Shown one piece after another: positions 36,733 to 46,734 of a stretch of 64,000 nucleotides of DNA. This stretch comes from Prorocentrum cordatum (taxonomy: Eukaryota > Sar > Dinophyceae > Prorocentrales > Prorocentraceae), in the NCBI GenBank assembly GCA_963575745.1, contig CAUYUJ010006569.1, positions 152,501 to 216,500 of the forward strand, in the 5' to 3' direction. A program made the translations under genes and the position numbers. The notes beneath the pieces are model-generated. The model ran no database searches. It saw only the letters and a program-made list of their open reading frames with translations, and was not told the origin of the DNA. Within the stretch, counting starts at the first letter, position 1, and every line of letters begins with the position of its first letter.

Positions 36733-36830
36733 GAACGAAGGATTGCAACGAAGGATTGCAAACAAAAACCCTTCGTTTCTGCAATCCTTCGTTTTTGCAA
36801 TCCTTCGTTTTTGCAATCCTTCGTTCAGCT
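36733..36830. repeat. 17-bp fold-back repeat (GAAGGATTGCAAA)
   Basis: CGAAGGATTGCAA occurs twice on the plus strand (about 36736-36763). After CAAAAACCC, the complementary TGCAATCCTTCGTTT occurs three times to 36826. The two halves can pair over 30 or more bases. Confidence 0.9.
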
Positions 36831-36839
36831 TGGGCCCTC

Positions 36840-38680
36840 TGCCCCCGTCAATGTCAGCGCGGGCGCCGCGGCGGCTGCAACCGATCGGGCGCCCCGTGGG
36901 GCCCTCGCCCGCGCCGTCGGCCAAGGCGCAGCGCGGGCTGCGGCCCAGCACGATGAGCGGCCCCGCTCCGAGGCCGAGGACCGCCGCCGCAGATGCCACG
37001 GAACGCTCCCGCTCGGGCGCCGACCCTGTGGCCGCCGCCCCCTGCAGGGAGGCTGCTCGGGTCGTCGTCGAACGTCGCAGCGGGCCGCCTCCTCTCCTGG
37101 CCCTCAGGCAGGCCCTGCGCGTCGCGGAGGCCGCGGTCTGCGCTCAGACAGGCCTGTCGGGAACGGCCAGTATACTCGTTCGCCGTCTCGGCGCTCTACG
37201 CGCGGGAGGACGAGGAAGAGCAGCAGCGGCAGCAGCTGCAGCAACAACAGCAACTTTTGTGGCACCAGATGCCAGCTGGAGCGCCAACGCGCGGCAAATC
37301 AACGCGCAAAAGCGGGCTGGCCAACGCCTTGCGGGATGCCGCCCGCTTCGTCCCAATCGCCGCCAGGCGCCGACGCCAACCGTTTGCCATCGTTCACCTA
37401 CGCCTTCTCCTCTGCCGTCGTCACGTTCAGGAGGCGGAAGATCGCATTTCGGGAGGGCTCCGCGCTACCGCAGGGACGGATGGACGAACCGCGCTCCTGG
37501 ATAAGATCGTCCACGGTCTTGCTGCATTCGATCACCTCGGACCTGCCGCACAGCTTGCCGTTTCTCATGCGCCTCCCCAGTTCCCTCCGCATCGCGCGGG
37601 CTCCATCGGCAGACATTGCCGCGACGTCATTCGTGACCCACTTTGTCTTGCTCCCCGCAGGCGCAGTCCTGAAGGCGACGCGGCCCTTCCGGGCGCGCCC
37701 CGGACGCGCGGGCCAAAACACTCCTCAGACCGCGGACGCCCCACTGGTGCAGTCGCTCTGCTCTCGCGTCCTCGGCGCCCCGCGATGCCCGCGTCGGCGG
37801 GCCCCGCGGGGAGCTGCCCACTGCGACCACGTCGGGGAACTGTCCCCCCGCCATGCCCGCAGACTACCTGCGCAGATCCTTGCCTTCAGATATGGGCCGC
37901 CCCCTACACCGGGGCCCCGCTGGGCGCGGCGGTAGGCCGCGCGGCCGCAGGTCGCCGTTGCTGCCCGCCCCGGGGGGGAAGGGCGAAGCCGAGGGCAAGC
38001 TCGCGCTCGTTGTCGCAGCGCCCCGCGCGGTGGAGCCGGCCCGCCTTGCCGCGGAATGTCTCCGCGGCGTTCCCGCCCACGGAGCGCCCCTAAAGATGGG
38101 GGCCGACCGGTTGGGGCCGCGCGAGTGCGTCGGGGCGCCCGCGTCGGCGCGCAGCCCGCTCGCCACCAGGCGGCGCAGGCCGCCCGCTGTCCCCGAAGTG
38201 ATCGGATTATTGTAGCCGCGGTGGCTGGAATCCAAATCATGTGGCCCGACGCGGCTGCGGAGCAGTCGCCGGGGGCATTCTTGGGCCGCCCTCTCGGGCC
38301 GTCCTGGGGCGCTCCGCGGCGGCGCGGAGCCCTCGGGGGAAGTCCTCGGGCAAGGCGGGGCTGCTCTCATGGGCTGCTCTCGCGGCGGCTCCCGGCCCGA
38401 TGCGTTGGAATGGGGCTCCAAGTCAGCATCGCGACGGGCCGTTCCGCAGAGCTGGTCGGACAGCAAAGCGCGCGAGCAACGACGCTGGCAAGAACGGAGG
38501 GCGGACGCGCAACGGTTGCCTCGGCTGCTCAGATCAAGACCAGCGCAACAGCCCCGCACCTTGCCACGACAACCAGCTCGGTCACCGCTACATTCTTACG
38601 TCGCATCACGGCAGAGGCGATCGGCACGGACCCTCGACATGTCGGGGGCCCGCGACTAACGAATTGTCCAGCTGCAAGTG
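36840..38680. other. GC-rich stretch without confident genes
   Basis: Apart from the candidate exon above, the long frames on both strands here are Ala/Arg/Pro/Gly-rich and overlap one another, as expected of GC-rich non-coding DNA. A minus-strand segment near 38000-38170 (GAPWAGTPRRHS) could be exon-like but has no support. Confidence 0.4.
37403..37672 (-). CDS. Candidate exon of unknown protein
   Basis: The minus strand reads KTKWVTNDVAAMSADGARAM, RRELGRRMRNGKLCGRSEV, IECSKTVDDLIQERGSSI, CGSAEPSRNAIFRLLNVTTA. Composition is balanced and protein-like, unlike the Ala/Arg/Pro frames around it. It is bounded by a CAG acceptor (before GACTGCG at about 37673) and AAG|GC at the other end, matching the splice style seen in the dioxygenase gene. 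No family recognised. Neighbouring exons were not found. Confidence 0.35.
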
Positions 38681-38684
38681 CTCT

Positions 38685-38950
38685 GCCGTGGTGCTATGTG
38701 GTCTGCCATGCTCCTGTATGTTCTGCCGTGTTCCTGTCGTCTGCCGCGCGTCTGCGTGGTTCCTCTGCTGGTGCTGCGGTCTGCCGTGCTCTGGTCTGCC
38801 GTGCTCTGGTCTGCCCTGCTACTTTGCAATGCTGGTCTGTCGTGCTGGTCAACCGTGCCCGTCTGCCGTGCTCTGGCCTGCCATGCTCTGGTCTGCCCTG
38901 CTGGTCTGCTGTGCTCTGGTCTGCCGTGCTGGCCCCCGTGGTCTGCCGCG
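38685..38950 (+). repeat. CTGCCGTGCTC minisatellite, second array
   Basis: GTCTGCCGTGCTCTG units repeat, including several exact copies of TCTGGTCTGCCGTGC. It is followed by the dispersed repeat at 38960-39150. Confidence 0.9.
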
Positions 38951-38959
38951 CTGAAGGTG

Positions 38960-39150
38960 AAACTGAAGGAGCTTGAAGCCGAGGAGAAAAGGAAGAAGGA
39001 CAGGCGGGCCACCTTGGGCTGCGCCCCAGGGGCAGGGCCGCCACGACCCCAGCCCGCCCAGGGAGCCCAGCGGGGAAGGGCCAGAGCCTCAGAGCCCTCA
39101 CAGGGCCACGCACCTGGGGGCGGGAAGAGCGCGACAGCGCGGGCGGCCAG
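38960..39150 (+). repeat. Dispersed repeat following the CTGCCGTGCTC array, copy 2
   Basis: It is the partner of 36050-36215 (GGCGGGCCACCTTGGGC to CAGGGCCACGCACCTGGGGG). Confidence 0.75.
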
Positions 39151-39224
39151 CCGCGCGGCGCACACCTCGCCAAACACAGCTCGCCAACGCCGAGGGACCT
39201 TGACAGGCCGAGCTGCAAACTGCC

Positions 39225-39370
39225 CTCAGGGGTTTGCGCCCCAGCAGCCCCGGGGCCCATGGGGGGAGCCCACGCTCAGAAAACAGAGCTGCCATTTAGG
39301 GTTTGCGCCGAAGCGCTCCCCGGGGCCCGCGGGGGGAGCCCGCGCCACGCTCGCGCACCTCCGACACCGC
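39225..39370 (+). repeat. 70-bp tandem duplication
   Basis: GGGTTTGCGCC...CCCCGGGGCCC.....GGGGGGAGCCC occurs at 39229 and 39299. A diverged third copy lies at 40318-40362 (TCTGCGCCGGAGCACTCCCC). Confidence 0.7.
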
Positions 39371-39449
39371 GATGCGATGGCCAGGCAGAAACAGTGCAGC
39401 AGGCGGAGGCGGGCAACAAGCAAAGGATACGGCCCCGCACTGACGGTCA

Positions 39450-39960
39450 ACCACCGTCGCGCGCTCTCCGCCCCTGAGAGGACTCAGGGGGGCCCGCGGG
39501 GCGCCTTCGCTTGCGCCCCTCGGCCATCGCCTCGGCCTCTCTCGCCCAGTCGGCCAGGCCAGACTCATCCAGGACGCGCGCCTGCAAGGCCTCGGGGCGG
39601 CTGATCGCCGCCGCCCCCGAACCGCTGGGCGCCGCAGCTGCGCCTGCTGGTCCGTGAACGGCTCCGCGCGGACTGCCTCGTGCGTGGTCTGCATCAGCCA
39701 GCAGGCCGCCCGCTGGCGACGAGCTCGACGCGCAAGGGGCGGCCGTCCCTCCCCCGCCCCTCTCGCGGCCAGCACCCCTCAAGGCGGCCTGCGGGGAGCT
39801 TTCAGGCACCTCCCCGCCGCCGTCGGGCGCAGCGGGCGCCGCCCCCACGGGCGGCGCGCCGAACCAAGCCAGGATGTCGCCGCGCAGCTCGTTGGTGATG
39901 TCCAGCTGGCGCAGGTGCCTGCCGGCCTTCATCTCCTCTCGGCGCCCTCCAGGGTGCTGG
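39450..39960 (-). pseudogene. Unknown protein fragment, paralogue 2
   Basis: One 282-residue minus frame (39447-40295) contains LRQLDITNELRGDILAWFG, an Ala/Gly-rich middle, AAAISRPEALQARVLDESG and ADWAREAEAMAEGRKRRR. It is the better-preserved partner of 36290-36700, with all segments in one frame. Upstream (39970-40295) the frame becomes Pro/Arg-rich. The function is unknown. Conservation of the three segments in both copies argues for past coding. Confidence 0.4.
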
Positions 39961-40436
39961 TCTGCCGTGCTGCTGCGGCCTGTGGCGCTGAGAATAAAAA
40001 CGAGAATGGCGGAGCCGTAAGGGCAGGAAAAGGAGCCCACTGAGGGCCAGGGGCCCCGCTGAGGGGCCGCGGCCGCAAAGGGTCCTTCCCAAGGGGGGGG
40101 GGGCGCCAAGCGGGGGGCGCGGCAACCGAACGGCCCCGCACCTGTCCCCTCCCGCCGCGGGCCGCACACGCCTCGGGGCATCTTAACTACAAAGGTCACG
40201 CGAGGACGCAGCCGAATACAGGAGGCACCAACGCGAGTGGATTCGGACTGCAGAGCGAACGGCCAACGGCCGCATGCAAATGCATGAAACATCACTCACA
40301 GACAGCACCGTGCTTCTGAGGTCTGCGCCGGAGCACTCCCCAGGACCCATGGCGGCAGCCCGGGTTCACATCACGACGAGAGACGACAGGAGGCAGGAAC
40401 TCAAACCGTGCCCTGCCGCGACTCCTAGTCGCTGCG

Positions 40437-41030
40437 CTATCCAACGTTCCTGCACGTCCGAATGAGCCGATCGAGCTTGCGCGCACGCTCTGCGGACATC
40501 CCTGGCGGGAGGGCCTCCTCCAGACTGGCCCCCTCGGCGAACCGCACTCTCCAGTCAGAGGGTCTCCGGAGCGGACGAAGGGAAAGGCCGAACGCCCTGC
40601 ACTCGCAGAGGTGCATCAGGTCGACGGCTCTGGCCTGGGTCGTCCACGCGGGGTCTGACCAACTGGGGACGTAGCTGGGCCGAAGTATGCCAGGCGCGCC
40701 CGACGGGCCTCCCAGGGCCCCAGCCTCCGCGTCGATGACGTCGGGGAGCGGGGCGAAAAACGGCCGCCTCGCAGCCGCTACGGCCGCGGCAAGGCACTCC
40801 TCGGCTCCGCCGCCCAACTCCTCGGCCCCGACACGTTGGGAGGAGGAAGAGGACCGGGAAGAGCTCCCCGTCGCTCCCTCGGACACCTCGCTGCCGCCAG
40901 CAACACGATGCTCTGTTTCGATCTCTGTGTCCAGCTCCACACCCAGAGCTTCCGAGCTTCCAGCAGAGCGCTGGCCCGGCTCCAGGCGGACACGCACGGC
41001 CGCGCTGCGGAGCGCAGCGGCGCGCGGCAC
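40437..41030 (-). CDS. Hypothetical frame, possibly an exon
   Basis: This is a 197-residue minus frame. The C-terminal 110 residues look like real protein (SWSDPAWTTQARAVDLMHLC, RAFGLSLRPLRRPSDWRVRF, ALPPGMSAERARKLDRLIRT), with balanced composition. The N-terminal half has Ser runs and acidic residues (ELDTEIETEHRVAGGSE). No family recognised and the start is arbitrary. It could be a retroelement or host exon. Confidence 0.35.
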   Translation of the reverse strand: MPRAAALRSAAVRVRLEPGQRSAGSSEALGVELDTEIETEHRVAGGSEVSEGATGSSSRSSSSSQRVGAEELGGGAEECLAAAVAAARRPFFAPLPDVIDAEAGALGGPSGAPGILRPSYVPSWSDPAWTTQARAVDLMHLCECRAFGLSLRPLRRPSDWRVRFAEGASLEEALPPGMSAERARKLDRLIRTCRNVG

Positions 41031-41276
41031 GGCTGGTGCGGCAGGGCGCGTGCTGCTGTGGTCGGCCGTGCTGCTGCGGTCTGCGGCGCTGCTGTGGTCT
41101 GCCGTGGCCCTGCCGAAGCCCCTACTCCGAGGATGCTGGAGTTCGTGTACTCGGCATCGCCGTCTTCAGCGCAACGGCCAAGCCATCAGCGCCGAACCTT
41201 GCCGCGCAGGTCGTGCCCCAAATCCTGCGCGAGACCACGCTGAAGGCACCACGAAGGCGTTTCTTTATGTTCGGCG

Positions 41277-41995
41277 ATGACGGGCGTCATAGGGGGGGGG
41301 GAGGGCGAGGGGGGGTATGACGTGACGCCCCCCCCCCCCGCCGTGTGGTTCCGGCACCACAGCCGCGCCCGCGCGCACGACGCGACGAGCGACGAGCGAC
41401 GAACGACGACGACGACGACGCGAGCAGCATGTAAGTGGCGATCTGCCCATTGCGCCTGTGTGCACCACATCGCTCGCGCACACTTCTGAAATTCTATACA
41501 CAACAATGGTGCTGTGTTGCACACGACTGATGTGGTGCACACAGGCGCCGTGGCGTACACAGGCACTGCAATGCACGCAGGCATTGTGGTGTACACTGGT
41601 GCTGTGTTGCGCACGGCTGATGTGGTGTATGGAGGCGCTGTGGTGTACACAGGAGCTGCTGTGCCCGCAGGCACGGTGGCACAAACTGACGCTGTGTTGC
41701 ACGCGGCTGCTGTGGTGTACATCGGCGGTGTGGTGTACACAGGCGCTGTGGTGCACGCGGGCACTGTGATGTACACAGGCGTTGTGGCGCATATCGCCAC
41801 CTACATGTTCGTGCTACCCGTCCTCCGTCATTCCTCACCATTCCCAAGTGCCGCCGGCGCGAAACGTGACGTCATCGACCTCCTCCCCCCCCGATGATTG
41901 CCGTCATCGGCGCGGACTTAAAAATAGGATCCAGCCGCGTCCGCGCGCACGACGACGATGAGCGACGAGCGACGAACCACGAGCGACGACGACGA

Positions 41996-42056
<61 letters not shown>

Positions 42057-42185
42057 CTGCGGACCAGATACCTATGCGGATTCCTACGCGGACACCTACG
42101 CGGATCCCAATGCGCACGGCGGCAGTGCCCGGAGCGCACTGGGGGGGGGAGCGTTACGTCATAGAAGGGGGGGGGAGCGGGGGCC
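41277..42185. repeat. Minisatellite between inverted GAC-rich segments
   Basis: 41500-41790 is a degenerate 27-30 base repeat (GTGGTGTACACAGGCGCTGT). It lies between CATGTAAGTGGCGAT (41428-41442) and its near complement ATCGCCACCTACATG. Outside lie CGCGCGCACGACG...ACGAGCGACGAGCG and (GAC)n on each side (41385-41420 and 41950-42055), and G-rich segments with TGACG / CGTCAT. All the long frames are repeat peptides. Confidence 0.75.
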
Positions 42186-42469
42186 ATGACGCCAGTCATG
42201 CCCCAAGCAATAAAGAAATGGCTTCCACCACCTCGTGCACGCTTTCGTGAGGTATCTCGAGCGGGTTTGGATGGGATTGTTTTTTTTGGCAGGAACTCTC
42301 GTGCGACACGTGGATTGCGCACGCGAGGGTGCCATCACGACCCGGAGAAGCGGGCCCACGGAACTCCACCAGCGCAGCAGACACGGCATGCCGGGCCCGC
42401 CGGCCAGCATGCACTGCAGCAGTTGCCCCCAGGGGGTAGCAGACATGTCGTGTCGTTTGCAATGCCAAG

Positions 42470-42722
42470 CCTCCTCCTCCTCCTCCTCCTTTTCCTCCTT
42501 CCTTTCCGCCGCCTCCTCCTCCTCCCTTTCCTCCTCCCTTTCCTCCTCCCTTTCCTCCTCCTCCTCCTCCTCCTCCTCCTCCTCCTCCTCCTCCCCCTTT
42601 TCCTCCTCCCTTTCCTCCTCCTCTTCCTCCGCTTCCTCCTCCTCCTCCTTTTCCTCCTCCCTTTCCTCCTCCTCCTCCTCCTCCTCCTCCTCCTCCTCCT
42701 CCTCCTCCTCCTCCCTCCTCCC
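42470..42722 (+). repeat. (TCC)n / TTCCTCC microsatellite
   Basis: CCTCCTCC runs are punctuated by CTTTCCTCCTCC. Frames on both strands are low complexity. The preceding 42190-42470 has no recognisable gene. Confidence 0.95.
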
Positions 42723-43089
42723 ATTCACAGCAGCGCTCTGGATGTGCAACATCTCAGCGTGCGGTGTTTCTCTTGGCGACGCTGCTGGAACGCTGTAAAT
42801 CTGTCAAGGTCGCCTGCGTCGATCAAGCTCCGGGGGACGGAGGTGGTCGTGGCCGAGTGGGGCCCCCTCGCGGGGGAGGACGAGGAGGGGCAGGACAATA
42901 AACAAGAAGGGAGCTGCAGGGAGAAGGAGCAGGAGAGAGGAGCAGGAAGAGGACACGGACGAATAGGATGTCCAACCTTGCCCGTCCCCGGCAGGGAGAG
43001 CCCGCGCGCTTTTTTTCTCCGAGGAGCTCCCCCTCGCACCGCGGCTATAGCTGCCAAGGCGGGCGCTCGCGGCGGGTAACAGCCGGAGG

Positions 43090-43660
43090 ACGATGACGGG
43101 GAGAGGAGGAGAGAAGGCGGGAGGAAGCGGGCGAGGGAGGGAGGGGGGGGGCGAGGAGGAGGAGAGGGAGAGAGCGAGCGGAGCGGCAGAGGGAGGCCGG
43201 GACGTGGCGGGGGAGATGGGAGAGTCGAAGGGCGGGGGTGACAACGAGAGACGAGGGGAGGTGTTGTGTACGGGAGGGGAGGGGTGGAGCAGCGGGGATG
43301 GGGGAGCGGGGGGGCGGTGAGGGGAGTGGGCGGAGAGGGGCGGAGGGTAGGGCAGTTCTCCGAGGGGGATGCGGAGTGAGAGAGGAGATGAGGGAAGGCT
43401 ACAGGCGGGGTGGGGGGAGGGACAGGGAAGGGGAGAGGAAAGAAGGAAAGGGAGGCGGAACGCTCAACTTCTTAATGGCCGTAGCGAGACCTCTCCCCAA
43501 TCTGCCACGGGGGCCCGCGGCGGAAAAAGCGACCGCCGGCGGGGGGCGCTCAAAAGGAACGGGCCGAGAGGGGGATGAGATCGAGAGGGAGGGGGAGAGG
43601 GATGGAAGAGGAATGGGGAGAGGGAGGGGGGATGGGACAGGCTGCGTGCGCTCGCGCCGC
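43090..43660 (+). other. Purine-rich strand asymmetry, no gene
   Basis: About 570 bases are dominated by G and A on the plus strand (GGGGAGAGGAGAG, GGGAGGGAGG), with only short interruptions. No reading frame is credible. 42730-43090 before it is also without a recognisable gene. Confidence 0.7.
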
Positions 43661-43689
43661 ACCTGAGATTCTACCCCTCCCGCTCATCT

Positions 43690-44245
43690 TTTTCACAATG
43701 CGGTGATTTTCATCTGTCCGCCGACGGGGGTCAGAGCAGACCCCCCAAAAGGACCCCTATCGTGCTACGCGCAATATGAAAGGGTAGCCTGTGTACATTG
43801 GGGGAGGTGGAGGGGGAGGAGCAGGAGGAGGAACAGCCGCAACATCAGGAGTATGAGAAGGGGGAAGGGGCTGGAGGACCAGGGGAGGGCGGAGGAGGGG
43901 GAAGGGGGGGCGACGACGACGAGGACGGAGTCCGATCCAGAAGTCAGGCCCGCGCTGGGGCGCGAGCGCCATTCTGAACAACGTGATCAAAGCGCCGATT
44001 CTGAAATGAGGCCACCGCTGCAACGAGGACAGTATTTTGAACAATCCAACGCGTCCCGCTTTCAGGGAACCACATGAAAGACCACCCTTTGACACCTGGT
44101 GCAAGAAAAAAACACATGCGGCGGAAACGCTGCCCCTGGATCCGGGGAGGGGAGGCGCATCGTATTCGCACTGAACGAGTGTAGAGGGAGCGGGGATGGG
44201 GGAGGCGAGGGCAGGGAACGGCGAGGTGGATGGCGGCCACTGCAC
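43690..44245. other. Stretch without recognisable gene
   Basis: A degenerate 70-base duplication (GGCCCGCGCTGGGGCGCGAG / GGCCACCGCTGCAACGAGGA, each followed by TTCTGAACAA or TTTTGAACAA) lies at 43946-44050. Nothing else is recognisable. Confidence 0.5.
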
Positions 44246-44246
44246 T

Positions 44247-44401
44247 CCCAGACCCCCGACGTCATGATTCTTCCATGACGCGACCCCCAGAGGTCCAGAC
44301 CCCTTCCCCGGGACCAGTTTTTCATTCCGAGTCGTTTTTTGGCGGCCCCGAGGTCCGGTAAGGGCCCTCAGAGGCCGAAAGTAGCGAAAAAACTCCCGTC
44401 G
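44247..44401 (-). repeat. 190-bp inverted-repeat element, copy 2 (truncated)
   Basis: It begins CCCAGACCCCCGACGTCATG, contains TTTTTCATTCCGAGTCGTTTT and GAGGCCGAAAGTAGCGAAAA, and stops at CCCGTCGTT, where a (TCC)n tract takes over. The missing end is the left terminus of copy 1. Confidence 0.8.
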
Positions 44402-44457
44402 TTCCTCCTCCTCCTCCTCCTCCTCCTCCTCCTCCTCCTCCTCCTCCTCCTCCTCCT
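44402..44457 (+). repeat. (TCC)n microsatellite
   Basis: It is an almost pure CCT run that truncates the adjacent inverted-repeat element. Confidence 0.95.
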
Positions 44458-44607
44458 CATGACTCCAAGAGGTCTGGGTCCCTCGACCCCCTCCCTAGCA
44501 GCGACTCCTTCTCCCGATATCGTGCCGTCCCCGGCCCCCGCGCCGTACACGCACGCGCCCCGCAGAGAGCTTCCGAGCCGGGGCCTCCGGCGCCCCTCTC
44601 CTCGCGG

Positions 44608-44700
44608 GGAGGAGGAGGAGGAGGAAAAGGGGGAGGAGGAGGAGGAGGAGGAGGAGGAGGAGGAGGAGGAGGAGGAGGAGGAGGAGGAGGAGGAGGAGGC
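44608..44700 (+). repeat. (GGA)n microsatellite
   Basis: About 28 GGA units have one GAAAAGGGG interruption. With 44402-44457 it brackets a 150-base GC-rich segment. Confidence 0.95.
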
Positions 44701-44879
44701 CCGAGGTCCCAGGCGCCCCAGGGCGCTCCGAGCCCGCCGGGGGGAGAGCTCTCCGACGACGCAGGGCCCGGAGGGCGGCGAGAGCTGGCGGTGCGCACAG
44801 AGGGGGGGTGGGAGGGGGGGGGGGAGGGCTTCTCGGAGGGAGGCTGCTGCTTAGAAGCCGCTGGCCTCACGTCTGCAGA

Positions 44880-45066
44880 CCCAGACCTCCTCGAGTCATG
44901 AAAAAATCACGACGGGAGGTTTTTCGCTATTTTCGGCCTCTGCAGGCCCTCACCGGGCCTCGGGACCGTCAAAAAACGACCCAGGATGAAAAACCGGTCC
45001 CAGGGAATGGGTCTGCACCTTTGGGGGTCGCGTCATGAAAAAATCATGACGTCGGGGGTCTGGGGA
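44880..45066 (+). repeat. 190-bp inverted-repeat element, copy 3
   Basis: It is complete, with CCCAGACCTCC and GTCATGAAAAAATCACGACG at the left, TCATGAAAAAATCATGACG and GGGGGTCTGGGG at the right. Roughly 85% identical to copy 1 by eye. Confidence 0.8.
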
Positions 45067-45204
45067 GGAGGCCCGCGCCTTCCGAGAACCAGGGGCGTGC
45101 TTCTAAGACGCCCTCCCCCCTCCCCCCTATCCCCCCCTCTGCGCGTGGCCGAGAAGGCAGGAGGGCGAACTGGACGGGCTGCCGAAAACGGGCCCTCGAG
45201 GAGC

Positions 45205-45375
45205 GACCCCCCAAAACTCCGGCGTCTTGGCTCTTCACGGCGCGGGCTCTCAGAGGTCCGGACTTCTCGCGGGGGGTCGGTCTTTCATCCGACGCCGTGC
45301 GGTCCCGGGGCCTGGTGTGAGGGCCCCCGGAAACCGGAAACGGCCGAAAACGGCCCGTCGTGGTTTCGCCACGAC
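45205..45375 (-). repeat. 190-bp inverted-repeat element, copy 4 (diverged)
   Basis: GAGGTCCGGACTT, GGTCGGTCTTTCATCC, GTGCGGTCCCGGGGCCTGG, GGCCGAAAACGGCCCGTCG and TGGTTTCGCCACGAC align in order with the reverse complement of copy 3. Confidence 0.55.
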
Positions 45376-46060
45376 AGGATCACGGAAAACGGGCTTCCTC
45401 GGCGGTGGACAAACCTCCCTTTGGCAAACCTCCCCTGGGTGAGAACAGCTATAGGACCGAAACCGACGGACCTGGACCCGCAAAAGCGACGGCCGCGACG
45501 CCCTCTCGCGAACCGCAAACGGCCAATTCGCTCATCCACGTGTCAGGGTACAGGAGGTCTATCAACCTCCGATGCTCGGGCCGACTATCGGTCCTCCGGC
45601 GGCCTGTTCGGGAGGCCCTGGGCGCCCCCGCAACGCCCTCGGCGAGGCGGCCTTCGACATGATGTCAAAACCTTGTCGGTTTGAGATCAAAAAGGCGTCT
45701 GCGCGAAATACTTCTTGGGCAAAAAGGGTTCGACCGAAATCGAAGCTCGTCGGTCCGAGGTCGAGACGGCGACCTCGCTCGGGACTCCTCCCCATCAGCT
45801 CAACTTCGACGGAGGTGGAGCAGCTGGTGGAGAGCATTCGGAGGCTGGGAAGCGGCTGGGAAGCGGCGAGGGGGGCCACGCGAGGGCGATGGGGGGGGCA
45901 CGCTGGACGGGCTGCCGGGGGCGCCAGAGGCCCCTGGCCCGGCAGGGAGGGCGCCGACCCCTTCCCCGCGGCTCGCCGAATTGGTGTGCACTACTGGGGC
46001 GGCCACCAGGCCTGCGGTCGGGCGCGCCAGGGGGGCGGGGAGGGAGGAGACGGCGCGCGC

Positions 46061-46176
46061 GGTGGTGGTGGTGGTGGTGGTGGTGGTGGTGGTGGTGGTG
46101 GTGGTGGTGGTGGTGGTGGTGGTGATGCTGATGCTGATGCTGATGCTGATGCTGATGCTGATGCTGATGCTGATGC

Positions 46177-46218
<42 letters not shown>

Positions 46219-46241
46219 GGATGAGGATGAGGATGAGGATG

Positions 46242-46292
<51 letters not shown>

Positions 46293-46296
46293 CTGC
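46061..46296 (+). repeat. (GGT)n, (GATGCT)n and (GAT)n microsatellite
   Basis: A GTG run of about 60 bases is followed by ten GATGCT units, GAT runs and GATGAG units. It lies in a 322-codon plus frame (45572-46537) with Gly and Asp runs. The parts outside the runs (EEDAYDGNGDRDEEQEKDN) are acidic and not recognisable. Confidence 0.95.
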
Positions 46297-46734
46297 TCAT
46301 GTTGTTGGTGGTGTGTTTGTTGCTGAGGAGGATGCTTACGATGGGAATGGTGATCGTGACGAGGAGCAAGAGAAAGATAACAAAGAGGAGGGAGAGGAAA
46401 AGGACGAGGAGGAGGAGGACGAGGAGCCCGCGCCTCGGGACAGAGAGCTCCCTGTCCCGCATCATCATGTGCCGCCCATGAGCCCTCTCGGGCCAATCCC
46501 TGCGGCGCTCTTTCCGTTTCCGTGCCAGCCCAGGTGACGGAAAAGAGCGAGGAACGAGCAACGTGCGTTGAGTTGGGCGCTTGCGCCTCCCTAGGGTGAG
46601 TGCAGAAGGGGGAGGCGCGGGATTCTCCAGTTCATGGCCAGTTGGGGGCCGTTTCCATGGTTTTTTTTCGAATGACGCGGCTCGCGGGCGCCTTCCACGG
46701 CACGTCTCCTCGTATTTGTCCAAATGACGCGGCC

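Noticed and set aside
40392-40446. tRNA-like sequence on the minus strand (GGATAGCGCAGC, then GCGAC-TAGGA-GTCGC, then GGTTTGAGTTCC)
   Set aside because: The anticodon loop would have five bases, the D-arm loop is too long and no acceptor stem closes it. At best a decayed tRNA or tRNA-derived SINE relic.
46061-46296. Asp/Ala/His-rich protein segment
   Set aside because: It is the product of GAT, GATGCT and GGT microsatellites.
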